Part shown: positions 8,478 to 17,326 of the stretch, piece after piece | Numbering within the stretch: position 1 is the first letter of the stretch | How the letters are laid out: every line of letters begins with the position of its first letter | Assembly (NCBI RefSeq): GCF_029285175.1 | Contig: NZ_JABEDH010000005.1 | Span: 62,001-126,000 of the forward strand | Source of the DNA: Sulfitobacter sp. M05 | GTDB taxonomy: Bacteria > Pseudomonadota > Alphaproteobacteria > Rhodobacterales > Rhodobacteraceae | Length of the DNA: 64,000 nucleotides | Direction of reading: 5' to 3' | Made by a program: the position numbers and the translations under genes | Notes under the pieces: generated by a model | What the model was told of the DNA's origin: nothing | Databases searched by the model: none | The model's input: the letters and a program-made list of their open reading frames with translations, nothing else

Positions 8478-8774
8478 TTACGATTGGTGACTTTTGTGGT
8501 GCTGAATGACTTCAGCGATGATGAAGTTTAGAAACTTCTTGGCGAATTCGGGATCAAGGTCAGCCTTGTTCGCCAAATCTTCTAACCGTGCGATTTGACC
8601 GGCTTCGCGGTTTGGGTCGGACGGGGGAAGGTCGTGTTCGGCTTTGAGTTTCCCCACAGCCTGCGTGTGTTTGAACCGCTCGCCCAGCGTATAGACAAGG
8701 ATCGCATCCAGACGGTCGATGGAGGCGCGATGCTCTTTCAGCAGCTCGGCGGCAAGTTTAACTGTATCGGTCAT
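8478..8774 (-). CDS. chorismate mutase (AroQ class)
   Basis: 98 residues starting at [12 protein letters not shown], chosen because its ATG overlaps the upstream acetyltransferase stop (ATGA). The all-helical AroQ pattern is visible: [52 protein letters not shown], with the active-site Arg, Lys and Glu spacing of AroQ. It converts chorismate to prephenate for Phe and Tyr synthesis. No prephenate dehydratase domain is fused. Confidence 0.88.
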   Translation of the reverse strand: MTDTVKLAAELLKEHRASIDRLDAILVYTLGERFKHTQAVGKLKAEHDLPPSDPNREAGQIARLEDLANKADLDPEFAKKFLNFIIAEVIQHHKSHQS

Positions 8775-9298
8775 GCGGTCTCCACTTGTGATGGGTGGCG
8801 CCATACCTGGCAGGGTTTTTCCAGGACAACGCCGTCGCGTTCGTATGTCGCACCCAGCTTGGCAGCAAGCGCAAGCGAGCGGCTGTTATCCGCAAGGATA
8901 TAGCTGATTGGGCTGTCGAGGTTCAAATGCACGGCAGCATAGGCGCGTGCCGCACGGGCCGCTTCAAAGGCGTATCCCTTGCCCTCGGCATGGGCAAACA
9001 ATGTCCACCCCAACTCTGGCTCGTCAAAGGCCGGTGGATTACCGATGCCGACCCAACCCAGAAAATCACCGGTTTCGCGGTGTTCAATGTGCCAGACGCC
9101 ATATCCACGAATTGCCCAATGGCCAATGCGCGCAGCGAGCTTTGCAAAGGTCTCGTTCGCATTTGCGGGGCCTCCGACCCTATGACTGCGCTCTGTTTCA
9201 AAAAAGGCGGTCAGGGTCGGCAGATCCGACTTGCGCGGCGCGCGCAGGGTCAGCCGCTGGGTGTCCAGCACTGGAATATGGTCGGTCATCGCGTTCAT
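8771..9298 (-). CDS. GNAT N-acetyltransferase (RimJ/RimL type), copy 2
   Basis: 175 residues: LDTQRLTLRAPRKSDLPTLTAFF opening, then W-rich core and the acetyl-CoA loop region HAEGKGYAFEAARAARAYA. Substrate unknown. It resembles its upstream neighbour throughout (same length, same RLxLRAP start, GHWxxRGxG and GKGYAxEAxRAA motifs), so the pair is a tandem duplication. Start and stop both overlap neighbours by 4 bases. Confidence 0.85.
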   Translation of the reverse strand: MNAMTDHIPVLDTQRLTLRAPRKSDLPTLTAFFETERSHRVGGPANANETFAKLAARIGHWAIRGYGVWHIEHRETGDFLGWVGIGNPPAFDEPELGWTLFAHAEGKGYAFEAARAARAYAAVHLNLDSPISYILADNSRSLALAAKLGATYERDGVVLEKPCQVWRHPSQVETA

Positions 9299-9822
9299 GC
9301 GGCTGGCTCCGCTGGGCCGGGGTGGCGGTAGACCATCAGCGAGCCGTGGCGGGGGTGTTGGTAGTCCGGCTCTCGAACGGCACCCATGCTTTCTGCTACG
9401 CGAACAGAGGCATCATTTCCCGGGTTGATCATGCTCATCGCGGTAGTCCAGCCCAATGCTTCATAGGCATGCACCAGTGCTGCCCGGCCTGCTTCTTGGG
9501 CGTAGCCCTTGCCGGTGCCAGACCAGACGTACCAGCCGATCTCTTTTTCTGGCCAATCAAGGGGTTGGTGCAGGCCGACAAGGCCGATGGCCGTGTCATT
9601 GTCTTTCAAAGTCACCATCCAACGGCCAAAGCCGCGCATACTCCAATGGCCGATCACTTGACAGAGATAGCGCCAAGCCTCTGCTTCGGTCTGTTTGCCG
9701 CCAATGTAGCGGGTTGCGTCTGAGGCTAAGAAAGACGCAAACGGGGCGTGATCCTGAGGGCCTGGAGCGCGCAAGATCAACCGTTCGGTCTCAAGTGTGG
9801 GTATGGTGGTCGCGGTAATCAC
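9295..9822 (-). CDS. GNAT N-acetyltransferase (RimJ/RimL type), copy 1
   Basis: 175 residues: LETERLILRAPGPQDHAPFASFL, VIGHWSMRGFGRWMV, IGWYVWSGTGKGYAQEAGRAAL (acetyl-CoA loop) and NDASVRVAESMGA. RimJ/RimL-like acetyltransferases modify amino groups of proteins or small molecules; the target here is not known. It overlaps the ffh stop by 4 bases and the next GNAT gene by 4, so expression is probably coupled to ffh. Confidence 0.85.
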   Translation of the reverse strand: MITATTIPTLETERLILRAPGPQDHAPFASFLASDATRYIGGKQTEAEAWRYLCQVIGHWSMRGFGRWMVTLKDNDTAIGLVGLHQPLDWPEKEIGWYVWSGTGKGYAQEAGRAALVHAYEALGWTTAMSMINPGNDASVRVAESMGAVREPDYQHPRHGSLMVYRHPGPAEPAA

Positions 9823-11315
9823 TTTTTCTTACCGAACCCGCTCAGGCCCGAAGGCAGGCCCATGCCGCCCCCCATACCGGGCAGCTTGCCACCCATGGCT
9901 TTGGCGGCGGCTTCCATCGCTTTGGGGTCCATCTGGCCCGCCATCGCTGCCGGGTCCATGCCGCCCTTGCCCATCATGCCTTTCATGGCCTGCTTGAGCA
10001 TGCCGCCCTTACCCATTTTGCCCATCTTCTTCATCATGTCGGACATCTGGCGGTGCATTTTCATCAGCTTGTTGAGGTCGGAAACCTCCATGCCGGCACC
10101 TTTGGCGATACGTTTCTTGCGGCTGGCTTGCAGCAGCGCAGGGTTGGCGCGTTCTTTCTTGGTCATCGACTGGATCAGGGCGATCTGGCGCAGCAGCACC
10201 TTGTCATCCATGCCGGCTTCTTCGACCTGTTTGGCCATCTTGCCCATGCCGGGCATCATGCCCATCATGCCTTGCATACCGCCCATCTTGATCATCTGTT
10301 CCAGCTGCATCTTGAGGTCGTTCATATTGAACTGACCTTTCGCCATGCGCTTCATCATGCGCTCGGCTTGTTCAGCCTCGATGGTTTCCTGCGCCTTTTC
10401 GACCAGCGCAACGATGTCGCCCATGCCAAGGATGCGGCCCGCGATACGTTCCGGCTCGAAAGTCTCAAGCGCATCCATCTTCTCGCCAAGGCCAACGTAT
10501 TTGATCGGCTTGCCGGTGACCGCGCGCATGGACAGGGCGGCACCGCCACGCCCGTCACCATCCATCCGGGTCAGAACAACACCGGTGATGCCAATGCGGT
10601 CGTCGAAATTCTCGGCAGTATGCACCGCGTCCTGGCCCGTCAGACCATCAACCACCAACAGGGTTTCGCGCGGCGTGACAACATCCCGCACCGCTTCGAC
10701 CTGCTGCATCAACTCTTCGTCGATGGATAAACGGCCCGCTGTATCCAGCATATAGACGTCATACCCACCAAGGCCGGCCTGCGTTTTGGCGCGTTTGGTG
10801 ATGGCGACCGGATCTTCGCCTTTGACAATCGGCAGAGTGTCAACGCCGATCTGTGTCCCAAGGATCGCCAGCTGTTCCATCGCGGCGGGGCGATTCACGT
10901 CAAGTGACGCCATCAGCACGCGTTTGCCGTCCTTTTCTTTCAGACGTTTGGCCAATTTGGCGGTGGTCGTCGTTTTACCGCCACCTTGCAAACCGACCAT
11001 CAGGATTGGCGCGGGTGGATTGTCGACCTTGAGCGCGCCCGGCTCACCTTCGCCAGACAGCACATCAATCAACGCGTCATGTACAATCTTGACGACCTGT
11101 TGGCCCGGCGTGATGGATTTGGTGACCGCCTGACCGGTTGCTTTGTCCTGCACTGCTTTCACGAAATCACGCGCCACTGGCAGCGAGACATCCGCCTCAA
11201 GCAGGGCAACGCGCACTTCGCGCAGTGCGGTTTTTACGTCCTCTTCGGACAATGCGCCCTGTTTGGTGAGGCGGTCAAAGACGCCAGACAGGCGTTCACT
11301 GAGGTTCTCAAACAT
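9819..11315 (-). CDS. ffh: signal recognition particle protein Ffh
   Basis: 498 residues from MFENLSERLSGVFD; an upstream in-frame ATG at 11402 would add 29 residues unlike the family and is rejected. N and G domains carry the GTPase motifs GLQGGGKTTTTAKLA, DVNRPAAMEQL, DTAGRLSIDEELM and TRMDGDGRGGAALS. The C-terminal M domain is very rich in Met and Gly, as expected for signal-sequence and 4.5S RNA binding. It targets inner-membrane and Sec substrates co-translationally. No 4.5S RNA gene was found nearby. Confidence 0.96.
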   Translation of the reverse strand: MFENLSERLSGVFDRLTKQGALSEEDVKTALREVRVALLEADVSLPVARDFVKAVQDKATGQAVTKSITPGQQVVKIVHDALIDVLSGEGEPGALKVDNPPAPILMVGLQGGGKTTTTAKLAKRLKEKDGKRVLMASLDVNRPAAMEQLAILGTQIGVDTLPIVKGEDPVAITKRAKTQAGLGGYDVYMLDTAGRLSIDEELMQQVEAVRDVVTPRETLLVVDGLTGQDAVHTAENFDDRIGITGVVLTRMDGDGRGGAALSMRAVTGKPIKYVGLGEKMDALETFEPERIAGRILGMGDIVALVEKAQETIEAEQAERMMKRMAKGQFNMNDLKMQLEQMIKMGGMQGMMGMMPGMGKMAKQVEEAGMDDKVLLRQIALIQSMTKKERANPALLQASRKKRIAKGAGMEVSDLNKLMKMHRQMSDMMKKMGKMGKGGMLKQAMKGMMGKGGMDPAAMAGQMDPKAMEAAAKAMGGKLPGMGGGMGLPSGLSGFGKKK

Positions 11316-11442
11316 GGGCAGAAGCCCTTTCTCGTTTCGGTTGCAGGGTGACATCCATATAGGAAGCCCCGCGAAAATGCACAAATGCCCCAGTGGGCGC
11401 AACGCGCTGACTGAGGGCGATCCCCGCCCAATGGCAAAGGGA

Positions 11443-11462
11443 CCGGAAGACTATGCTTCCGG
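11443..11462. repeat. hairpin in the ffh leader
   Basis: CCGGAAG-ACTATG-CTTCCGG, a perfect 7-bp stem between the end of the upstream membrane-protein gene (11477) and ffh. There is no T-run. It may be a weak terminator or a leader structure. Confidence 0.4.
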
Positions 11463-11476
11463 AGATTAGGGTCCGT

Positions 11477-11959
11477 TTAGGCGGTGGGCCGGTGTGAGTC
11501 AAGCCAGCCGTTGATGGCCTGTTCCGCCCGTTCGGCCCCGCGTCCGCTGGAATAAACCCAGGTGAGGGGGTAGGTGCCGGCATCCATGCCGCGCCCGATC
11601 ACAAAGGCGGCGCGATGGGTATCAGAGCCGCCCGAACGCGAGGTTTGCACAATCGCCCGATCAAGTGCGTCCAGCGCCCATGTCCTGCTGGAGTAGCCCA
11701 ACCAGCCGCGCCGGCGTAATTCGACCAGATTGCGTTCGCGATCAAGGATCAGCTGGGCGCGGCGTACAAAGATCATGTTGAACCCTACGGTCATGGCCAG
11801 CCCGCCTGCGCTCATCGCCAGACCCATGCCCGGCTCACTGACCAGCATCGACAGGCCGACGGCAACAAAGACAAGCCCGAATACCGTGATGAAAATCGCA
11901 AGCCAGACCGGATTGTTTTCAACGATCAGCTGCGCCGGTGTGTCTCGGATTATTTTCAT
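11477..11959 (-). CDS. hypothetical two-TM membrane protein
   Basis: 160 residues from MKIIRDTPAQL; the frame is open further upstream to 12013 but those residues look non-coding. Two adjacent membrane segments (about 20-40 and 46-66) are followed by a soluble domain with LILDRERNLVELRRRGWLG and RAIVQTSRSGGSDTHR, reminiscent of bacterial PH-like membrane proteins. No function can be assigned. It lies upstream of ffh on the same strand. Confidence 0.65.
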   Translation of the reverse strand: MKIIRDTPAQLIVENNPVWLAIFITVFGLVFVAVGLSMLVSEPGMGLAMSAGGLAMTVGFNMIFVRRAQLILDRERNLVELRRRGWLGYSSRTWALDALDRAIVQTSRSGGSDTHRAAFVIGRGMDAGTYPLTWVYSSGRGAERAEQAINGWLDSHRPTA

Positions 11960-12148
11960 CCAGTAAATCTGGCAGGAACCGTGGCGAAAGACCAGAGTGT
12001 CGAGGCCGCACACATCCTTATCTCTCAGGGTGATCTGCTTCCACTTAGGGCGCGGGAAACGGCGTGAAAGCCAGCGGGTTATGGTTGTTTTCTCCTGCTC
12101 TGCGCCGCTACGGACGATAAAATTTTACCGTGAAGGCCGAAAGTGTGG

Positions 12149-12163
12149 TTAACTGCCGGTTAA
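12149..12163 (+). promoter_or_regulatory. CtrA-like box TTAA-N7-TTAA
   Basis: TTAA (12149-12152), seven bases, TTAA (12160-12163), ending 16 bases before the LysR start codon at 12180. The spacing equals the alphaproteobacterial CtrA consensus TTAA-N7-TTAA. The flanking C of the stronger TTAAC form is absent on the right half. Confidence 0.4.
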
Positions 12164-12179
12164 TTCCGCAACAGCCAAA

Positions 12180-13067
12180 ATGAATACGATGGAAAACTGG
12201 GATGAAATCAGGACGGCGTTTCAGGTTGCTCGCAAGGGCACGGTCAGCGGTGCAGCCGAGGTTTTGCGGGTGCATCACGCGACCGTCATCCGTCATATTG
12301 ACGCGCTTGAACGGCGGCTTGGTGTAAAGCTTTTCCAGCGTCACGCGCGTGGCTACACCGCCACCGAGGCAGGTCAAGACTTGTTGCAGGTAGCGCAGGC
12401 AACGGATGATCAGTTCAGTCAGCTGGCTGGGCGGATCAAGGGGCGCGGTATGGACGTCTCGGGCGAGTTGGTGGTGACATCGCTTGCTTCTCTGGCTGGT
12501 CAGATTGCACCGGTCTTGATTGACTTTCAGCGCCAGCACCCCGATGTTCTGGTGCGCTATCTCACCGGCGAACGCCTGTTTCGGCTTGAATACGGCGAGG
12601 CGCATGTGGCGATCCGTGCCGGCGAAGTACCCGATCAACCCGACAATGTGGTCCAGCCTTTTTTGAAAATGCCGATGGGGGCCTATGCAAGTGCAGCCTA
12701 TGTTAAAGAACACGGCATGCCGGTCGAACCTAAAGACTATGTCGGGCACAGGTTCGTCGGCGAAGACAACCGTAACAGCCGCGCGCCCTACAACATCTGG
12801 ATGCGTGAACATGTGCCGGACAGTGCCGTTACCTTCCGCTGTACCGATATCAATGCCGTGGTTGCCGCGATCAGGGCGGGCGCGGGGATCGGTTTTCTGA
12901 TGCGGGCCGGCGTTGCTCAGATTCCTGACGTTGTTCAGGTTCACGCCCCAAGGCCCGAGTGGGCCGCCCCCCTGTGGTTGGTCACCCATGTGGATTTGCA
13001 CCGAACAACCAAGGTTCAGGCCCTGTTGCGTTTCCTCAAGGAAAATATCCGGGAAGGCGATTTGTGA
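12180..13067 (+). CDS. LysR-family transcriptional regulator
   Basis: 295 residues. An N-terminal winged helix (WDEIRTAFQVARKGTVSGAAEVLRVHHATVIRHIDALERRLGVKLFQRHARGYTATEAG) leads to a LysR substrate-binding domain. Its stop overlaps the GTG start of the DMT transporter by 4 bases, so it very likely controls, and is co-expressed with, that transporter. The effector is unknown. Confidence 0.88.
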   Translation: MNTMENWDEIRTAFQVARKGTVSGAAEVLRVHHATVIRHIDALERRLGVKLFQRHARGYTATEAGQDLLQVAQATDDQFSQLAGRIKGRGMDVSGELVVTSLASLAGQIAPVLIDFQRQHPDVLVRYLTGERLFRLEYGEAHVAIRAGEVPDQPDNVVQPFLKMPMGAYASAAYVKEHGMPVEPKDYVGHRFVGEDNRNSRAPYNIWMREHVPDSAVTFRCTDINAVVAAIRAGAGIGFLMRAGVAQIPDVVQVHAPRPEWAAPLWLVTHVDLHRTTKVQALLRFLKENIREGDL

Positions 13068-13984
13068 GCCAGCCGTTGTTGGGCCATCTGGCAATGCTGG
13101 CGTTCTCGGCATTGGTCGCGGGATCGTTTTCTCTGGGCAGTTTGATGGCAAATGAAATTGATCCGACGGCTTTCACGGCGGTGCGGTTCTGGCTTGCTGC
13201 GGCGTTTGTTGGCATTCTGGCGCAGATGCGCGGGGGCTTGGGTAAGGGCAGTTTTACGGCCCCTTGGCGGTATTTTGTGTTGGGTGGGCTGTTTGGCATC
13301 TATTTCGTCCTGATGTTCGAAGGGTTGAAGGTGGCACCTCCGGTCAGTGCCGCCGCCGTGTTTACGTTGGTTCCGCTGATGGCCGCCGGATTCGCGTGGG
13401 TTTTACTGCGGCAGGTGCTGACCCCGCGTATGGCGCTTGCGCTGGCAATTGGCGGAGCGGGGGCGCTTTGGGTGGTGTTTCGTGCTGATCTGGATGCGCT
13501 TCTGCGGTTTGATATCGGGCAGGGCGAGGCGATCTATTTTATCGGTTGTGTCGCTCATGCGATATATACGCCTATGGTGCGCCGGCTTAACCGAGGCGAG
13601 GCGGTGGTCACTTTTACTTTTGGCACGGTTCTGGCTGGAGCTTGTTTGCTGACCGTTTATGCGTGGTCCGACATTTTTGCGACGTCATGGACGTCCCTGC
13701 CGTTGATGGTCTGGGTCACACTGTTTTACACGGCTTTTTTTGCCACGGCGGTGACCGTGGTGCTGTTACAATTTGCAACGCTGCGCCTGCCGTCTGCCAA
13801 GGTGATGGCCTATACGTACCTGACGCCCAGCTGGGTGATCATATGGGAGATTGGGTTGGGAAACGGTGCGCCGCCGACCTTGATCCTTGCCGGTGTGGCG
13901 TTAACCGTGCTGGCGCTTTTGCTGCTGCTGAGGGACGACAGCGCGAAAAATACGGTGCCAAGGCAGGGAACCATTCGGCCCTGA
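13064..13984 (+). CDS. DMT-superfamily transporter (EamA family)
   Basis: 306 residues from the GTG at 13064, which overlaps the LysR stop (GTGA). The protein has about ten membrane segments in two EamA repeats (LAFSALVAGSFSLGSLMANEIDPTAFTAVRFWLAA; TYLTPSWVIIWEIGLGNG). Longer upstream readings fall inside the LysR gene. Substrate unknown; the LysR partner may respond to it. Confidence 0.85.
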   Translation: MSQPLLGHLAMLAFSALVAGSFSLGSLMANEIDPTAFTAVRFWLAAAFVGILAQMRGGLGKGSFTAPWRYFVLGGLFGIYFVLMFEGLKVAPPVSAAAVFTLVPLMAAGFAWVLLRQVLTPRMALALAIGGAGALWVVFRADLDALLRFDIGQGEAIYFIGCVAHAIYTPMVRRLNRGEAVVTFTFGTVLAGACLLTVYAWSDIFATSWTSLPLMVWVTLFYTAFFATAVTVVLLQFATLRLPSAKVMAYTYLTPSWVIIWEIGLGNGAPPTLILAGVALTVLALLLLLRDDSAKNTVPRQGTIRP

Positions 13985-14020
13985 TCGGGTTGTCCCAACA
14001 GAAATGTGGAAGGAAACGCG

Positions 14021-14089
14021 ATGCGTAACATTATTTATCTTGTGGGTTTGGTGGTAATTGTTCTGGCGATTGTTCGCTTTGTCATGTGA
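14021..14089 (+). CDS. 22-residue single-span membrane peptide
   Basis: A minimal frame MRNIIYLVGLVVIVLAIVRFVM, almost entirely one hydrophobic helix with one Arg at each end. It has a well-placed AAGGAA ribosome binding site 5 bases before the ATG and lies 36 bases after the DMT transporter. Similar tiny single-span peptides occur in Roseobacter genomes, as far as I recall. Function unknown; it may be an accessory of the transporter or of another membrane complex. Confidence 0.5.
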   Translation: MRNIIYLVGLVVIVLAIVRFVM

Positions 14090-14117
14090 CGTTCGGGACA
14101 CGTGATTAACTGGGGCA

Positions 14118-14459
14118 TCAGGGGCTTTCTCTGGTGTCCCGATCCAGTTCGCCCTCTAGGAACCTCTCGAATGCGTCGAGGTTCACCGGCTCGAACTGAC
14201 CAAACCCCTGCATCCAGACCGAGGCATCTTTCATCGCGTCCGGTTCAAGTTTGCACCATTTCACCCGACCACGTTTTTCCTGCGAAATCAGGCCCGCCAC
14301 CATCAGTACATTCAAATGCTTTGAGATTGCGGCCAAGGACATCTCAAACGGTTCGGCCACATCAGTCACGGCCATATCGTCTTCCAGCAACATGGCAAGG
14401 ATCGCGCGCCGTGTTGGGTCGGCCAAGGCGGCAAACACCTGATCAATGGATTTTGTCAT
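14118..14459 (-). CDS. ArsR-family transcriptional regulator
   Basis: 113 residues with the ArsR winged helix: VFAALADPTRRAILAMLLEDDMAVTDVAEPFEMSLAAISKHLNVLMVAGLISQEKRGRVKWCKLEPDAM. The metal-site motif ELCVCDL is absent, so this belongs to the metal-free group that usually sits next to SRPBCC or glyoxalase genes; no such neighbour is seen here. It is followed by the convergent transporter/peptide pair. Confidence 0.85.
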   Translation of the reverse strand: MTKSIDQVFAALADPTRRAILAMLLEDDMAVTDVAEPFEMSLAAISKHLNVLMVAGLISQEKRGRVKWCKLEPDAMKDASVWMQGFGQFEPVNLDAFERFLEGELDRDTRESP

Positions 14460-14498
14460 GCACCACCATTACCGTGCGGCGGCGGTCAAGGAAAGCAA

Positions 14499-14729
14499 TC
14501 AGCCGCGCGGGTGGTGCGTGTGCTGCGACGGCAGCTGGTGCCGGTGTGCTGCCAAGTCTGTTTCTGAAAGGCCGACGTCGCGGGCGATATGCGGGCTGAC
14601 ATCCTTTATGTGGGGGTGGCGCGCCTGTTTGATCCATTGGCGGCAAATGTGGATCAATCGTGATACATGTGGAATTTTCACACAGCTGTTCAGGTCGCGC
14701 AAACGCGCGTGATTGGGGAAATATGCCAT
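14499..14729 (-). CDS. DUF1127-like small protein
   Basis: 76 residues ending in SPHIARDVGLSETDLAAHRHQLPSQ, which resembles the ARDxGLSxxDL signature of DUF1127 proteins. AAGGATG lies just before the start codon. It is divergent from a LysR gene at 14833, with about 100 bases of shared control region. DUF1127 proteins of alphaproteobacteria are small, basic and linked to RNA binding and phosphate or carbon control; this one is His-rich. Confidence 0.6.
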   Translation of the reverse strand: MAYFPNHARLRDLNSCVKIPHVSRLIHICRQWIKQARHPHIKDVSPHIARDVGLSETDLAAHRHQLPSQHTHHPRG

Positions 14730-14832
14730 TGCGACATCCTTTTTGTCTGATTTTCTTTGTTTTGCCGGATTGCTGGCGCGGGCACAAAGACAATTCCTTG
14801 ACAGTTTATGTGCAAAAACTGCACATGTTCTT

Positions 14833-15741
14833 ATGACCAGACAACTTCCTCCCCTGAATGCTTTGCGCGCCTTTGAGGCGGCGGGCCGTCATCAGAGCTT
14901 TACGCGCGCAGCAGAGGAGCTGGCGGTAAGCCATTCCTCCATCAGTCGCCATGTGCGCGGGCTTGAAGATCGCCTCGGGGTGCAGCTGTTTCGTGATTTG
15001 CCCCGTGGCCTGGAATTATCGGAGTATGGCGCGGCCTACCTGGCGCAGGTGTCGCCGGCGCTGGATGCGATTGCCTCGGCGACTGAAACCCTGACCGAAG
15101 TACCCAAAGGGACGGTTTGGGTGAATTCGGAGACCCTGTTTGCGACCAAGCTCTTGGTGCCGCAGCTTGGTGGTTTCGCAGCCCTGCATCCGGATATCGA
15201 GATCAGGCTGGAGGCCTCGCGGCATTTGGCGGATGTGGCGCGTTACGAGGCGGATCTTGCCATCAGGTTTGTGCGCCCCGAAAACCGGTATTCCGGCGCC
15301 CAGTTGCTGAGTGATGCGCCGATGCATCCCTATGCCTCGCCCCAATTGCTGACGTCGCCCCTCACGTCAACGCGCGATTTGCTGTCCTATCCGCTTTTGA
15401 AGGACCGCAGTAGCGGCACATGGGATATGTGGTTTGCATTGACTGGAGAGGTCGCGCCGCAAGAGGTGCCGCAATCTTCTTGGCGGATGAGCTCGGTTCT
15501 GGCGGTTGAGGCGGCGGTCGCAGGGCAGGGCATACTGCTGGTCTCGGACGAGGTGGTCGCAGGCGAAGTTGCCGCAGGGCGACTGATCCGTATTTCCGAG
15601 GTCGGGTTTCGTGAAGGCGGCTATTATCTTCTGCAAGGCGAAGGCGTGATGCGCCGGCAGGCGGTACGGGTTTTCCGGGATTGGCTGATGGCGCAAACAG
15701 CCTGTTGGCGGCAAGTGGCAGAGCCAACAATCAACCAATAA
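14833..15741 (+). CDS. LysR-family regulator (GcvA-like)
   Basis: 302 residues from the ATG at 14833; the opening MTRQLPPLNALRAFEAAGRHQSFTRAAEELAVSHSSISRHVRGLEDRLGVQLF is typical of the GcvA/TrpI group. A full LysR effector domain follows. The frame extends upstream to 14713 but those residues do not resemble the family. It is transcribed away from the DUF1127-like gene. Target unknown. Confidence 0.88.
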   Translation: MTRQLPPLNALRAFEAAGRHQSFTRAAEELAVSHSSISRHVRGLEDRLGVQLFRDLPRGLELSEYGAAYLAQVSPALDAIASATETLTEVPKGTVWVNSETLFATKLLVPQLGGFAALHPDIEIRLEASRHLADVARYEADLAIRFVRPENRYSGAQLLSDAPMHPYASPQLLTSPLTSTRDLLSYPLLKDRSSGTWDMWFALTGEVAPQEVPQSSWRMSSVLAVEAAVAGQGILLVSDEVVAGEVAAGRLIRISEVGFREGGYYLLQGEGVMRRQAVRVFRDWLMAQTACWRQVAEPTINQ

Positions 15742-15859
15742 GTTGAATGTCCAACATGTCGAGGTCTGTGGTGAAATCGGCTCGGATGGCATGTGACCTG
15801 CTTGGGTATTCACGGGAAATCTGTTTCTTTACAACTGCCTAGCTATCTTTCCCCGTGTG

Positions 15860-15888
15860 TTGACTCTGCCCCTCTAGATGATTAGCAA
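15860..15888 (+). promoter_or_regulatory. possible promoter of the ATP synthase F0 operon
   Basis: TTGACT at 15860-15865 is followed after 17 bases by TAGCAA, a weak -10. It lies 32 bases before the atpI GTG. Placement fits; the -10 match is poor. Confidence 0.3.
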
Positions 15889-15919
15889 CCTCGTAAGAAT
15901 TCCACTGGGGAATTGTACC

Positions 15920-16264
15920 GTGTCAGATCAAGACCTTCGCGCTCTGGAAGCTAAGATCGAAGCCGCAAAAGCGCGCTCGGCACCGGCAAAACCCCATCAG
16001 GAAGAGCATTATTCCCAAGCGCAGCTTGCGTGGCGGATGGTGATCGAATTGGTGGCCGGTCTTGGGATCGGTTTCGGCATCGGATACGGGTTGGATGTGC
16101 TGTTTGGTACGCTTCCCATCTTTATGGTGCTGTTTGTCATGCTGGGTCTTGCGGCGGGGGTAAAAACGATGCTCCGCTCGGCGCAAGAAATCCAGAACAA
16201 GAAAATGGCCCAAGAGGCCAGCAGGAACGCGCCCCTCGGGGACGACAAGAACGAAGGAGCCTGA
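15920..16264 (+). CDS. atpI: ATP synthase F0 assembly protein AtpI
   Basis: 114 residues from the GTG at 15920 ([20 protein letters not shown]), preceded by CTGGGG. Two membrane segments ([47 protein letters not shown]) match the AtpI/F0F1-ATPase subunit family thought to help c-ring assembly. It is the first gene of the F0 operon, one base before atpB. Confidence 0.88.
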   Translation: MSDQDLRALEAKIEAAKARSAPAKPHQEEHYSQAQLAWRMVIELVAGLGIGFGIGYGLDVLFGTLPIFMVLFVMLGLAAGVKTMLRSAQEIQNKKMAQEASRNAPLGDDKNEGA

Positions 16265-16265
16265 G

Positions 16266-17027
16266 ATGGCCACAGAGACACACGGCGCGGAAGAAGGCGG
16301 ATTGGTTTTCCACCCGATGGACCAGTTCATCGTCAAGCCATTCCTTGGTGAAGGCAGCGATGTTGCATGGTACACAGTAACCAACGCGACAGTGTGGATG
16401 TTTCTCGCCGTTATCGCGACGTTCCTGTTGTTGGTGCTGGGCAGCTCAAAGCGTTCAGTAATCCCTTCACGGATGCAGTCAGTTGCAGAACTGGCCTACG
16501 GTTTTGTGTATAAGATGGTCGAAGATATCTGCGGCAAAGAAGGGGTGAAATACTTCCCCTACATCATGACCCTGTTCATGTTCATTGTTTGCTCGAACTT
16601 CCTTGGTCTGTTGCCGACGTCCTTTACACCGACATCGCACTTTGCGGTTACCGTTGTTCTGGCCTTCGCAGTGTTCATTACAGTGACTGTTCTTGGTTTT
16701 GTCAAAAACGGCGCAGCGTTCCTTGGCCTGTTCTGGGTGTCCTCGGCACCGTTGGCCCTGCGTCCGGTTCTGGCGATCATCGAGCTGATTTCGTACTTTG
16801 TACGCCCGGTCAGCCACTCTATTCGTCTGGCTGGTAACGTCATGGCGGGCCACGCGGTGATCAAGGTTTTCGCAGGCTTCGCAGCGCTGACACTGGTGTC
16901 CCCGGTTGCGATCCTCGGCATTACCGCAATGTACGGTCTGGAGGTCCTCGTGTCCTTTATTCAGGCCTACGTCTTTACGATCCTGACATGCGTGTACCTC
17001 AAGGACGCGCTGCACCCATCACACTAA
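16266..17027 (+). CDS. atpB: ATP synthase F0 subunit a
   Basis: 253 residues, polytopic. The essential Arg lies in the segment [38 protein letters not shown] and [29 protein letters not shown] are typical of subunit a. It forms the proton half-channels against the c ring. The N-terminus MATETHGAE is almost the same as that of subunit b' three genes later. Confidence 0.95.
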   Translation: MATETHGAEEGGLVFHPMDQFIVKPFLGEGSDVAWYTVTNATVWMFLAVIATFLLLVLGSSKRSVIPSRMQSVAELAYGFVYKMVEDICGKEGVKYFPYIMTLFMFIVCSNFLGLLPTSFTPTSHFAVTVVLAFAVFITVTVLGFVKNGAAFLGLFWVSSAPLALRPVLAIIELISYFVRPVSHSIRLAGNVMAGHAVIKVFAGFAALTLVSPVAILGITAMYGLEVLVSFIQAYVFTILTCVYLKDALHPSH

Positions 17028-17084
17028 CGACGGCGGGAAATCTCCCGCCCCTACCTTATACTTCCAACCCATAGGAGAATACTC

Positions 17085-17309
17085 ATGGAAGGCGAACTCG
17101 CACACATCGGCGCAGGTCTGGCAGCAATCGGTTCCGGCGCAGCCGCAATCGGTGTTGGTAACGTTGCAGGCAACTACTTGGCAGGCGCTCTGCGCAACCC
17201 ATCTGCTGCTGCATCCCAGACAGCCACATTGTTCATCGGCATCGCGTTCGCAGAAGCCTTGGGGATCTTCGCATTCCTCGTTGCTCTGCTGTTGATGTTC
17301 GCTGTTTAA
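17085..17309 (+). CDS. atpE: ATP synthase F0 subunit c
   Basis: 74 residues, two membrane helices joined by the polar loop ALRNPSA. The proton-binding Glu lies in the second helix ([23 protein letters not shown]). TAGGAG precedes the ATG. Subunit c is needed in many copies per enzyme; a very strong hairpin just after the stop may protect this part of the mRNA. Confidence 0.95.
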   Translation: MEGELAHIGAGLAAIGSGAAAIGVGNVAGNYLAGALRNPSAAASQTATLFIGIAFAEALGIFAFLVALLLMFAV

Positions 17310-17326
17310 TCTTCGGTAACGACTTT

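Noticed and set aside
11316..11476. 4.5S (SRP) RNA gene beside ffh
   Set aside because: A CCGGAAG hairpin is present, but the GGTCAGGTCCGGAAGGAAGCAG-like signature and the long paired arms are absent.
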